Positions 1 through 7,713 of a DNA stretch of 64,000 bases are shown here, piece after piece. This DNA is from Rhodoplanes sp963724735 (GTDB taxonomy: Bacteria > Pseudomonadota > Alphaproteobacteria > Rhizobiales > Xanthobacteraceae): contig CAVRVX010000003.1 in NCBI GenBank assembly GCA_963724735.1, forward strand, positions 86,829 through 150,828. The letters run 5' to 3'. The first letter of the stretch is position 1; each line of letters starts with the position of its first letter. The translations under genes and the position numbers were made by a program. The notes beneath the pieces are model-generated. The model saw only the letters and a list, made by a program, of their open reading frames with translations, ran no database searches and had not been told where the DNA came from.

Positions 1-370
1 TGATCGGAATCATCGAGGTTCCGCTGTCGGCCTCCCGGCCAGCGACGGTGATGGCGCCGTTGGCCAATGTAAGCGTCCACTGACACTCGCTGAACTTGCC
101 GGGTAGGGTGCGGATGCAAAATCCGCTATTCGTGCCAATGGGCTCGTAATTCGCGTTCAACAGCGGCTGGTCGAAGACAACCATGTCTCCCGGCGAGTCG
201 CCGGGCTCGCCCAGGTCAATCCGTTGGATGAGGCCGCTGCGGGCGTCGGCGATGGTGACCAGTGTCGTTATCCGCGAAGTCTGGGCGTCGCTCGCTGTGG
301 GTTGCTGAGCCCACACCCCCCAACAAGTCATGGCGAACATGGCGGCGAGAGCGAGCGTCAACCGTGTCAT
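1..370 (-). CDS. Allene oxide cyclase barrel-like secreted protein (N-terminal part)
   Basis: About 123 residues are visible; the gene runs off the left edge. The N-terminus has a basic residue, a hydrophobic core (LTLALAAMFAMTCWGVW) and an Ala-Gln cleavage zone, a typical Sec signal peptide, so the product should be exported. The mature part contains GDMVVFDQPLLN, GFCIRT and CQWTLTLANGAITVAG. This is the pattern of the dirigent/allene oxide cyclase barrel-like family of small beta-barrel proteins, which in bacteria have no firmly established role. The start at 370 is chosen because the signal peptide begins there. It is divergent from the binding-protein gene at 709. The family call is from motif resemblance and moderately sure; no enzymatic function is claimed. 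Confidence 0.6.
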   Translation of the reverse strand, partial: MTRLTLALAAMFAMTCWGVWAQQPTASDAQTSRITTLVTIADARSGLIQRIDLGEPGDSPGDMVVFDQPLLNANYEPIGTNSGFCIRTLPGKFSECQWTLTLANGAITVAGREADSGTSMIPI

Positions 371-451
371 CAGCGCCTGTCTGGACTTGCCGGTTTGGTG
401 CGAGTGGGGTCTTGGGTTTATAGCACGGGAAGCGGCGGCGAGCGGTGTGAC

Positions 452-469
452 GCAACTAATATAAGTTGC
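452..469. promoter_or_regulatory. Operator-like inverted repeat
   Basis: Perfect 6-bp arms GCAACT and AGTTGC flank an AT-only 6-bp spacer (AATATA). The size and symmetry fit a dimeric helix-turn-helix regulator site lying between two divergent genes. No regulator gene is adjacent, so the partner is unknown. Confidence 0.35.
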
Positions 470-545
470 ATCTCACTGGCGTCCTGAAATTTTAATTGGT
501 ATTTCGGTATTAAAATGTTACTTTAGAGAATTAAGCGGAGCCCGG

Positions 546-590
546 AAAAACGGTTCCGATCAAAAGGCAAAAAACGGTTCCGATCAAAGG
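546..590. repeat. Short tandem direct repeat, 24-bp period
   Basis: The core AACGGTTCCGATCAAA occurs twice, with the CGGTTCCGAT part at 551-560 and 575-584, so the period is 24 bp. The copies sit about 120-160 bp upstream of the binding-protein start. They could be a two-site activator target or a small slippage duplication; nothing in the sequence decides between these. Confidence 0.45.
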
Positions 591-708
591 GAGGAGACCC
601 GCCGGCGACCGAGCGATGATCGCCCCCCCACAGTGCGAGCTAGGACAAGAAACCGCGGCCGCGCGCTTCAGCCGCGGAATATATCAGCTGAACAAGGAGG
701 AACGCTCA

Positions 709-1890
709 ATGAACCGAAGGGATTGGTTGGCTCTCGCGGCGACGGCGATCATCGCTCTGGGAGCAGGGCCGGCGCTGGCGCAGGACACCGTCAAGGTCGG
801 TGTGACGCTCGGTCTGACGGGCCCGTTGCAGATCATCGGCACCGAGGCGTTGGCGGGGATGCGGCTCTACATGGCCGAGCACGGCGACACCGTCGCCGGC
901 AAGAAGATCGAGCTGATCGTCAGGGACGACGGCGCCGTCGCCGAGACCGCCAAGCGGATGGCGCAGGAGCTGATCGCCCGCGACAAGGTCAACATCCTTG
1001 CCGGCTTCACCGTTACGCCGACGGCACTCGCGGTCGCTCCGCTCGCGACCGAAGCGAAAATCCCGATGGTTGTGGTCAATGCCGGAACGTCCATTATCAC
1101 TGAACGCTCGCCCTACATCGTGCGCACAAGCTTCACGTTGCCGCAGTCCTCGGCGATCATCGGCGAATGGGCGCTGAAGAACGGCATCAAGAAAGTGGTG
1201 AGCGTCGTCAGCGATTACGGGCCCGGCATCGACGCGGAGACCGCGTTCAAGGAAGCCTTCACCAAAGGCGGCGGAGAGTTGATCGAAGCGATACGCGCCC
1301 CGTTGGCCAGCCCTGATTTTGCGCCGTTCCTGCAGCGCGCGCGCGACGCCAATCCACAGGCCGTGTTCGTGTTTGTGCCGTCCGGGCAGTCGGCGACCTT
1401 CGTCAAGCAATTTATCGAGCGCGGCATCGACAAGGCCGGCATCAAGCTGATCGGTCCGGGCGACGTCACCGACGACGCCCAGCTCAACAGCATGGGCGAC
1501 CAGATCATCGGCACGGTGACCGCGCACCTCTATTCCACCTATCACCCGTCGGCGATGAACAAGAAATTCGTTGCCGCTTTCGAGAAGGCCAATCCCGGGC
1601 TGCGGCCGAACTTCACCGCCGTCAGCGGCTATGACGGCATGCGCCTGATCTACGAAGCGCTGAAGAAGACCGGCGGCGACACCAACGCCGATAAGCTGAT
1701 CGCCGCGATGAAAGGCATGGCGTGGGAGAGCCCGCGTGGCCCAGTTTCGATCGATCCGGAGACGCGGGACATCATCCAGAACATCTATATCCGCCGGGTG
1801 GAGAAGAAGGACGGCGAACTCTACAATGTCGAGTTCGACACCTTCGAGGCGGTGAAGGACCCGGTCAAGGCGGCGAAGAAGGGCTCGTAA
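709..1890 (+). CDS. Branched-chain amino acid-type ABC transporter substrate-binding protein (orphan)
   Basis: 393 aa, a periplasmic type I solute-binding protein (LivK/HAAT family). The ATG at 709 is chosen over an upstream in-frame ATG because it has a strong AAGGAGG site 8 bases before it and opens a clear signal peptide ending near ALAQ-DTV. Typical family features are the VKVGVTLGLTGPLQ start of the mature protein, NAGTSIITERSPYIVRTSFT in the ligand cleft and a C-terminal SGYDGMRLIYEAL stretch. No permease or ATPase genes follow; cobB converges on it. It is strikingly similar, by eye roughly three quarters to four fifths identical, to the livK-like protein at 41881-43065, which does sit in a full liv operon. 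It may therefore use that distant permease. The substrate is not predictable; homologues bind branched-chain amino acids, amides or aromatic acids. Confidence 0.88.
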   Translation: MNRRDWLALAATAIIALGAGPALAQDTVKVGVTLGLTGPLQIIGTEALAGMRLYMAEHGDTVAGKKIELIVRDDGAVAETAKRMAQELIARDKVNILAGFTVTPTALAVAPLATEAKIPMVVVNAGTSIITERSPYIVRTSFTLPQSSAIIGEWALKNGIKKVVSVVSDYGPGIDAETAFKEAFTKGGGELIEAIRAPLASPDFAPFLQRARDANPQAVFVFVPSGQSATFVKQFIERGIDKAGIKLIGPGDVTDDAQLNSMGDQIIGTVTAHLYSTYHPSAMNKKFVAAFEKANPGLRPNFTAVSGYDGMRLIYEALKKTGGDTNADKLIAAMKGMAWESPRGPVSIDPETRDIIQNIYIRRVEKKDGELYNVEFDTFEAVKDPVKAAKKGS

Positions 1891-1970
1891 TCATAGACCC
1901 GAGCGTAACGGGCGCGCGGTGCGCGTTGCCTTGGGACCATGAACCCGGGCAACGAGACGCTCCATAGTGT

Positions 1971-2004
1971 GTGTATCGGCTCCGGCTGCTGAATGCCGAT
2001 ACAC
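1971..2004. terminator. Probable bidirectional terminator hairpin
   Basis: Perfect 10-bp arms GTGTATCGGC and GCCGATACAC around a 14-base loop, between the convergent ends of the binding-protein gene (1890) and cobB (2034). There is no long T-tract, so efficiency is uncertain, but position and symmetry fit a shared terminator. Confidence 0.45.
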
Positions 2005-2033
2005 GCCTTTCAGCAAAGACCCGCGCACGCGCC

Positions 2034-3377
2034 TCATGTCCGCTCGTGGCCCACAGCTGCGAGCTCGCGGGCGATGGCGTGCAAGAACGTGCCGGAGACG
2101 CGGCCGCGGCGTCCGCCGGTCTTGCCAAGCCGGTGGCCGTTGCCGTCGAAAATTTCCACAAGCGGATCGTCGTCGCCGGCATCCACCAGGCTCGCGTAGT
2201 GGAACTCGTGCCCACGCACGACGCTGCCCGCGCGCCCGATCGGACTCTCGGCGAGAAGCCGCGCGGCGCGATAGCCGAGATGCAGCTTGCGGTGCGCGAA
2301 GCTTGTCGCATGGCCGAGGAGCCCGGCCATCGCGTGGCGTAGCCCTTCCGCATCTTCAAGATATTGGCCGAGCGCCATGTAGCCGCCGCACTCGCCGTGC
2401 ACCGGCCGCGTTTCGGCAAAGCGCGCAAGCCCGCTGCGGAAGCGGTTCGCCGCCGCGAGCGCGCCCGCATGCAGTTCGGGATAGCCGCCCGGCAGCCAGC
2501 AGCAATCGCAGTGCTGGAGCGGAGCCTCATCGGCGAGCGGCGAGAAAGTCACGACCTCCGCCCCCGCCTCGCGCCAGCCGTCGAGCACATGTGGATAGAC
2601 GAAGGTGAAAGCGGCGTCGGCGGCGAGCGCGATGCGCTGGCCGGGCGGCGGAATGGCCGCGGCGCGATCGTTCGGCGCGGCGATCGCGAGCGGCGCAGTG
2701 ACCTGGAGTACCGCGTCGAGATCGAGATGGCGCTCGGCAAGCTCGACGAGCCGCGCCAGGCGCTCGCCCAAATCCGCATGCTCGCCCGCCTGGACGAGCC
2801 CGAGATGGCGTTCGGGCAAGGCGACCGAAGCGTCGCGGGGAATAGCGCCGAGCACCGGCACCCGGGCCGCCCGCAACGCTTCCACGACCAGCGTGCGGTG
2901 GCGCTCGCTGCCGACGCGATTGAGCACAACGCCGGCGATATGCACGGCCGGGTCATGGGCAAAGAAGCCGCGCGCGACGGCCGCGGCCGATTGCGATTGA
3001 CCCGCGACATCGAGCACGAGCAGCACGGGAAGACGGAAACGTGCGGCAAGATCGGCGGTCGCGCCGCGCCGCCCAGCCGGTCCGGCGAGACCGTCGAACA
3101 GGCCCATCACGCCTTCGATCACCAGCATGTCCGCGTCGCGCGCCGCGCGCTCGGCCAACGCATCGAGGAATTCGGGCGGCATCGCCCAGCTGTCGAGATT
3201 GACGCTGCCTTGGCCGGTCGCTGCCGCGTGAAAGGCGGGATCTATATAGTCCGGCCCCGCTTTGGCCGAGCGCACGCGGATACCGCGGCGCGCGAGCGCG
3301 GAAAGCAGCGCGAGCGTCACCGTCGTTTTGCCCGCGCCCGAACGCGTGGCGGCGATGACGAGGCCGCGCGCCGTCAT
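2034..3377 (-). CDS. cobB: Cobyrinic acid a,c-diamide synthase
   Basis: 447 aa. In the aerobic pathway CobB amidates hydrogenobyrinic acid at side chains a and c with glutamine and ATP. The N-terminus has a P-loop-like ATP site (AATRSGAGKTTVT, about residues 9-21) and AKAGPDYIDPAFH. The C-terminal half is a class I-like glutamine amidotransferase domain with the expected Cys near residue 330 (HGECGGYMALG) and a late GHEFHYA motif. Length is normal for the family. Its ATG overlaps the cobA stop by four bases (ATGA, 3374-3377), so the two genes are translationally coupled, cobA first. Confidence 0.93.
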   Translation of the reverse strand: MTARGLVIAATRSGAGKTTVTLALLSALARRGIRVRSAKAGPDYIDPAFHAAATGQGSVNLDSWAMPPEFLDALAERAARDADMLVIEGVMGLFDGLAGPAGRRGATADLAARFRLPVLLVLDVAGQSQSAAAVARGFFAHDPAVHIAGVVLNRVGSERHRTLVVEALRAARVPVLGAIPRDASVALPERHLGLVQAGEHADLGERLARLVELAERHLDLDAVLQVTAPLAIAAPNDRAAAIPPPGQRIALAADAAFTFVYPHVLDGWREAGAEVVTFSPLADEAPLQHCDCCWLPGGYPELHAGALAAANRFRSGLARFAETRPVHGECGGYMALGQYLEDAEGLRHAMAGLLGHATSFAHRKLHLGYRAARLLAESPIGRAGSVVRGHEFHYASLVDAGDDDPLVEIFDGNGHRLGKTGGRRGRVSGTFLHAIARELAAVGHERT

Positions 3378-4180
3378 GAGGAAGAATCGACGGCTGGATC
3401 AACGACGCCCAGCAACTGGTCACGTGCGGAAACGATCTCGCCGACGACCACGATGGCGGGCGGTTCGATCTGCTCCTCGCGTACGTCCGCCGCGACGCAT
3501 CCCAGTGTCGAGATCACGATGCGCTCCGCGGGCAGGGTAGCCGCCGCAATCACCGCCGTCGGTGTCTCCGCGGACAGGCCGCCGCGCATCAGGGCGTCCG
3601 CGATTTCGGCAAGCCGGTGCATCGCCATGTAGAGCACGATCGGCTGTCCAGTGCGGGCGAGCGGAGCCCAGTCGAAGTCCTCCTGCTCGCCATGGCCGGT
3701 CGCAAAGATGACGGCGCGATTGACCCCGCGCAGCGTCGCCGGAATGGCCGCGCTCGTCAGCGCTGCGAGCCCCGCGGTCACGCCGGGGATCACCCGGAAC
3801 GTCACGCCCGCAGCAGCGAGCGCCTGCGCCTCCTCGCCGCCGCGCCCGAACACGAAGGGATCGCCCCCTTTGAGCCGCAGCACGCGCTCGCCCGCGCGCG
3901 CGAGTTCAATCAGGCGCTGGCTGATGTCGGCCTGCACCGCCGACGGCTTGCCGCCACGCTTGCCGGCGAATTCGAGCCGCGCCTGCTCACTCGCCAGCGC
4001 CAGCACGCGCCGGTCCACGAGAGCGTCGTGCACGACAACGCTCGCTTGCGCGAGGCCCGCAAGCGCATCGAGGGTGAGCAGCCCGGGATCGCCCGGCCCG
4101 GCGCCGGCGAGCCAGACATGGCCGGGCGCAAGCACGGGAACGCCCGTCCACCATCCGGCCATCGCGTGATAAGAGGTCAT
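3374..4180 (-). CDS. cobA: Uroporphyrinogen-III C-methyltransferase (SUMT)
   Basis: 268 aa. It uses two S-adenosylmethionines to make precorrin-2 from uroporphyrinogen III, the branch point into B12 (and siroheme). Recognisable class III methyltransferase motifs are WLAGAGPGDPGLLT near residue 25, LKGGDPFVFGRGGEE in the middle and VIPGVTAGLAA. It lacks the CysG-type dehydrogenase/chelatase domain, so it is the stand-alone CobA form. It is the first gene of a short leftward cobA-cobB unit and is divergent from cbiD with about 53 bases between starts. Confidence 0.92.
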   Translation of the reverse strand: MTSYHAMAGWWTGVPVLAPGHVWLAGAGPGDPGLLTLDALAGLAQASVVVHDALVDRRVLALASEQARLEFAGKRGGKPSAVQADISQRLIELARAGERVLRLKGGDPFVFGRGGEEAQALAAAGVTFRVIPGVTAGLAALTSAAIPATLRGVNRAVIFATGHGEQEDFDWAPLARTGQPIVLYMAMHRLAEIADALMRGGLSAETPTAVIAAATLPAERIVISTLGCVAADVREEQIEPPAIVVVGEIVSARDQLLGVVDPAVDSSS

Positions 4181-4233
4181 CGCCGCATGCTCCCGCCGTG
4201 ACGGCGCTTGGCGAGCGGACTATACGCAGGGAC

Positions 4234-5358
4234 ATGGTCACGCAAGAACGTCCTCTCCGCCGCGGCTGGACGACCGGCGCCTGCGCCACGGCCGCCGCCA
4301 AGGCGGCCTGCGCCGCCTTGCTCACCGGAGAATTCCCCGACCCCGTCGAGATCACGCTTCCCCGCGGCGAAAAGGTGGCCTTCGCGCTCGCTCTTGCCCA
4401 CAAGGATGCGGCCTCGGCGACAGCGGGGATCGTGAAGGACGCGGGCGACGACCCCGACGTAACCCATGGAGCGACGATCATCGCCACAGTTCGCCATGCG
4501 GCGGCGGGCGTTGGCGTGATCTTTCGGGCGGGCGAAGGCGTGGGCGTGGTGACACGGCCCGGCCTTCCCGTCCCGCCGGGCGAGCCGGCGATCAATCCCG
4601 TTCCGCGCCAGATGATCCGAGCCGCCATTGCCGAGATCGCGGCGGCCGCGGGGCAGGCGACTGATTTCGAGGTGGAAATCGCGATCCCCGGCGGCGAGGC
4701 GCTTGCGGCCAAGACCCTCAACGGTCGCCTGGGCGTCATCGGCGGGTTGTCGATCCTCGGCACGACCGGGATCGTCGTGCCCTATTCCTGCGCGGCATGG
4801 ATCGCCTCGATCCATCGCGGCATCGACGTCGCGCGCGCGACCGGCCTCGCCCACATCGCAGGGGCGACCGGGGCGACCTCCGAAAGCGCGGTGCAGAAGC
4901 TGCACGACCTGCCGGAAGCCGCGCTGATCGACATGGGCGACTTCGTCGGCGGCATGCTCAAATATGTCCGCGATCATCCCGTGCCGCGCGTCACCATCGC
5001 CGCCGGCGTCGCCAAGATGACCAAGCTGGCGCAAGGCCTGCTCGACCTGCATTCCAAGCGCGGCGCCGTCGATCTTGTCGCCCTGGCTGCGCTGGCCGAA
5101 AGCGCCGGGGGCTCGCCCGAATTGCGCACGCGAATTCTTTCCGCCAACACCGCGGCGGAAGCCTTTGCGCAGGCGCAAGCCGAAGGCGTCGCGCTCGGGG
5201 ACGCGGTCGCGCGCGCGGCGCTGGAGACGGCGACGCGCGTTGTCGCGGGTCGCGCGATCGAAATCGAGATCGCGCTGTTCGATCGCGAGGGCCGGCTCGT
5301 CGGCCATGCGCCTTTCGCCTCCGCTCACGCCGCCCCTCCGCGAAACCTGCGGCGGTAA
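4234..5358 (+). CDS. cbiD: Cobalt-precorrin-5B C1-methyltransferase type (CbiD)
   Basis: 374 aa from the ATG at 4234, which has AGG just upstream; a GTG at 4198 would add 12 residues. The N-terminal RRGWTTGACATAAAKAA is the family hallmark. CbiD performs C1 methylation in the anaerobic cobalamin route. Here it stands among aerobic-pathway genes (cobG, cobN), and no cobF, the aerobic C1-methyltransferase, is present in the window, so it presumably fills that step. Its 3' end overlaps the convergent cobM by 34 bases. The family call is firm; its exact substrate in this hybrid pathway is inferred. Confidence 0.92.
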   Translation: MVTQERPLRRGWTTGACATAAAKAACAALLTGEFPDPVEITLPRGEKVAFALALAHKDAASATAGIVKDAGDDPDVTHGATIIATVRHAAAGVGVIFRAGEGVGVVTRPGLPVPPGEPAINPVPRQMIRAAIAEIAAAAGQATDFEVEIAIPGGEALAAKTLNGRLGVIGGLSILGTTGIVVPYSCAAWIASIHRGIDVARATGLAHIAGATGATSESAVQKLHDLPEAALIDMGDFVGGMLKYVRDHPVPRVTIAAGVAKMTKLAQGLLDLHSKRGAVDLVALAALAESAGGSPELRTRILSANTAAEAFAQAQAEGVALGDAVARAALETATRVVAGRAIEIEIALFDREGRLVGHAPFASAHAAPPRNLRR

Positions 5359-6086
5359 TCGGGATCGTACAGGGCGCTCTCGCGGAACTCCTCCGCCGCA
5401 AGCGCTGGCCCGATCAGGATGAGGGCCGTGCGCTCGATCGGCTGCGCCGACAGCCGCTCGCCGATATCGCGCAAGATGCCGCGCACGATGCGCTGGTCCG
5501 GCCAGCTCGCGCGCTCGACCACCACGACGGGGCAATCCGCGCCATAGAACGGCGTGAGTTCCCGGGCAATCGCGTCGATTGTATGGATGGCGAGGTGGAT
5601 CACGAGCGTGGCGCCGGTGGCGGCGAAGGCGGAGAGCTTTTCGCGCTCCGGCATCTTGGAGGCGCGGCCGGAGACGCGCGTGAGCACCACGCTCTGCGCG
5701 ACCTCGGGCAGGGTCAGCTCGCGGCCGACCGCGGCCGCGGCGGCAGCAAAGGCCGGCACGCCCGGCGTGAGCGTGTAGGGAATGCCGCGCCGCTCGAGCC
5801 TGCGGATTTGTTCGGCGAGCGCGCTGAATACGGAGAGATCGCCGGAATGCAGCCGCGCCACGTCGAGGCCTTGTGCATGGGCTGCGACATATTCCGTCTC
5901 GATCTCATCGAGCGACAGGGGCGCGGTATCGACGATGCGCGCGCCGGGAGCGCAATGCGCCAGCAATTCCGGCGGCACGATCGAGCCCGCAAAAAGGCAC
6001 ACGGGACAGCGCGCCAGGATATCACGACCACGGACGGTGATGAGGTCGGCTGCGCCCGGTCCTGCGCCGATGAAGTGCACGGTCAT
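5325..6086 (-). CDS. cobM: Precorrin-4 C11-methyltransferase
   Basis: 253 aa, class III tetrapyrrole methylase. Motifs: VHFIGAGPGAADLITVRG at the start, HSGDLSVFSALAEQ about residue 80, and LTPGVPAFAAAAAA. It methylates C11 of precorrin-4 to give precorrin-5. The reading frame continues far upstream, but the start at 6086 is set by the conserved N-terminal MTVHFIGAGPG and by a four-base ATGA overlap with the cobE stop. Its end runs 34 bases into the convergent cbiD gene. Confidence 0.92.
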   Translation of the reverse strand: MTVHFIGAGPGAADLITVRGRDILARCPVCLFAGSIVPPELLAHCAPGARIVDTAPLSLDEIETEYVAAHAQGLDVARLHSGDLSVFSALAEQIRRLERRGIPYTLTPGVPAFAAAAAAVGRELTLPEVAQSVVLTRVSGRASKMPEREKLSAFAATGATLVIHLAIHTIDAIARELTPFYGADCPVVVVERASWPDQRIVRGILRDIGERLSAQPIERTALILIGPALAAEEFRESALYDPDYRRRFRGGAA

Positions 6087-6469
6087 CGCGAACCTCCCGT
6101 CTCGGCGAGCGCGCAGGTCGCCGGCCCGACCGCGATGCGCGAAGCGATGAGCCGCGCGGCGGCGCCGCCGGCCGCAAGCGCGGCGGCTTCCGCCACCGAC
6201 GGCACGCCTGCGAGCGACACGACCCGCTCCGAATGCGTCGCGGTGCGCGCGCCGGCCGCTTCGAGATCGCGTTGCGGCACCAGCACCAGTGGCACGCCGC
6301 GCGCCATTGCAGCGTCCATGATGCCGCGCTCGCCGCCCTTGAAGGCAGGGGTCGCGATCATCGCCAACTCCTCTCCGCCGAGTCCCGCGCAGGCGAGCGC
6401 CGCGTCGATCGCGGCTTCGATGTCGGCCGCCGACGCACCCTTGCGGCACCCGACGCCGGCGACGATCAC
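6083..6469 (-). CDS. cobE: CobE / CbiG C-terminal domain protein
   Basis: About 128 aa from the GTG at 6469, which overlaps the cobL stop as GTGA; an ATG at 6487 would give 134 aa and cannot be excluded, since neither has a strong ribosome binding site. The sequence VIVAGVGCRKGASAADIEAAI followed by ATPAFKGGERGIMDAA matches the small CobE family, which corresponds to the C-terminal domain of CbiG. In the anaerobic pathway CbiG opens the ring lactone with loss of acetaldehyde before CbiD acts. The role of CobE in aerobic organisms is not settled. Its position next to cobM and close to cbiD suggests it works at the same ring-contraction stage. Confidence 0.82.
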   Translation of the reverse strand: MIVAGVGCRKGASAADIEAAIDAALACAGLGGEELAMIATPAFKGGERGIMDAAMARGVPLVLVPQRDLEAAGARTATHSERVVSLAGVPSVAEAAALAAGGAAARLIASRIAVGPATCALAETGGSR

Positions 6470-7713
6470 GGCTTGACCCAAGCCCATTGCACGACCGGCA
6501 TCGCCGGCCGCCATCCGGTCTTGCCACCGACCGGATCGGCGCGTGTGATCGCGATCCGGATCAGGTCGCCGCCGAGCGCGCCATGACAGGCGATTAGCGC
6601 CGCCTCCGTCTCCAAGGTCACGGCGTTGACGACGAGCCGCCCGCCCGGCCGCAACGCCGCGATCGCGGCATCGAGTAGGGCCGGGTCGCTTGCGCCGCCG
6701 CCGATGAAGATCGCGTCGGGCGTCGCAAGACCCGCGAGCGCTGCCGGCGCTTTGCCCTCGATAGCCAGGAGGCCGGGCACGCCGAAGGCGGCGGCATTGC
6801 GAAGAATACGGGCATGGCGATCGGCGCGCGCCTCGAGCGCGACCGCACGCATGGATGGATCGGCGAGCATCCATTCGATCGCAACGGAGCCACTGCCCGC
6901 TCCGATGTCCCACAGCAATTCGCCGCGGCGTGGCCCGAGCGAGGACAATGTCACTGCACGAATCTCGCGCTTGGTGATTTGCCCATCATGCTCGAACAAG
7001 GCGTCAGGCAGACCCGCCGCGCGCGGGATGATGCGGGCGCCGGCGCCGGCGATAACCTCGATCGCCACCGTGTTGAGCGCATCGACCGAGCCAATATTGA
7101 AGCTTTCCGCTGTGGTTGCGCGCAGGCGCTCGCGCGGGCCGCCGAGCGCTTCCAGCACGACCAGCTTCGAGCCGCCGAAGCCGGTCTCGACAAGCAGGCG
7201 CGCGAGCGCTGCGGGCCCGTCGCCGTCGGAGGTGAGTGCGAGGATGCGCGCTCCCGGCTGGAGATGCGGGCGGATGAGATCGAGCGAGCGCGCATGCAGC
7301 GACAGGGGCATTGTCTCGGGCAGCGCCCAACCGAGGCGGGCAGCCGCAAGGCTGAACGCGGAAGGCGCAGGCGTCGTCACCGTCTCCGCCGGATCGATAT
7401 GGCGCATCAGCACTGCGCCAACGCCGTAGAAGAAGGGGTCGCCCGAGGCGAGCACGCACACCGCACGGCCGCGTGCGGCCAGGACTTCCTCGATTCCGCG
7501 CTCGAACGAGCTCGGCCAAGGCCGCGCGGCGCCGCGGACGAGCGCGCCGGCAAGCTGCAGATGGCGCTTGCCCCCGAACACGATCTCGGCGCCTTCGACA
7601 AGGCCGCGCGCGACCGGGCTCAAGCCCTCGGCCCCGTCCTCGCCAATCCCGACGATGGACAGCCAGCGGCGCGGTGCGGCAATGTCGCGGCCGACCGGAT
7701 CAGCAAGCGCCAT
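6466..7713 (-). CDS. cobL: Precorrin-6Y C5,C15-methyltransferase (decarboxylating), CbiE-CbiT fusion
   Basis: 415 aa. The N-terminal half is a CbiE-like class III methylase (WLSIVGIGEDGAEGL, LASGDPFFYGVGAVL). The C-terminal part from about residue 230 is a CbiT-like class I methylase with the SAM motif LLWDIGAGSGSVAIEW. Together they methylate C5 and C15 and decarboxylate the acetate side chain of precorrin-6B. The start at 7713 has an AAGGA site eight bases upstream. That site lies inside the first codons of the divergent cobK, and the two ATGs overlap as CATG. Downstream, its stop overlaps the cobE start. Confidence 0.93.
   Translation of the reverse strand: MALADPVGRDIAAPRRWLSIVGIGEDGAEGLSPVARGLVEGAEIVFGGKRHLQLAGALVRGAARPWPSSFERGIEEVLAARGRAVCVLASGDPFFYGVGAVLMRHIDPAETVTTPAPSAFSLAAARLGWALPETMPLSLHARSLDLIRPHLQPGARILALTSDGDGPAALARLLVETGFGGSKLVVLEALGGPRERLRATTAESFNIGSVDALNTVAIEVIAGAGARIIPRAAGLPDALFEHDGQITKREIRAVTLSSLGPRRGELLWDIGAGSGSVAIEWMLADPSMRAVALEARADRHARILRNAAAFGVPGLLAIEGKAPAALAGLATPDAIFIGGGASDPALLDAAIAALRPGGRLVVNAVTLETEAALIACHGALGGDLIRIAITRADPVGGKTGWRPAMPVVQWAWVKP

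Larger units (their letters stand above)
371..708. other. Divergent intergenic region with operator-like palindrome and direct repeats
   Basis: This 338-base gap separates two divergent genes and holds no convincing ORF. It contains an 18-bp inverted repeat (452-469), an AT-rich stretch (about 484-540) that stands out in this GC-rich DNA, and a tandem direct repeat (546-590). A strong ribosome binding site (AAGGAGG) sits at 694-700. It is the likely promoter region of both neighbours, but no unambiguous -35/-10 pair could be assigned. Confidence 0.5.

Noticed and set aside
706..1545. Antisense 279-codon frame over the orphan receptor
   Set aside because: A similar antisense frame exists over the paralogue at 42004-43104, but both follow from codon bias of the real genes; no motif supports them.
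2364..3632. 422-codon open frame opposite cobB and cobA
   Set aside because: Antisense shadow of two well-supported genes, no recognisable domain or ribosome site.
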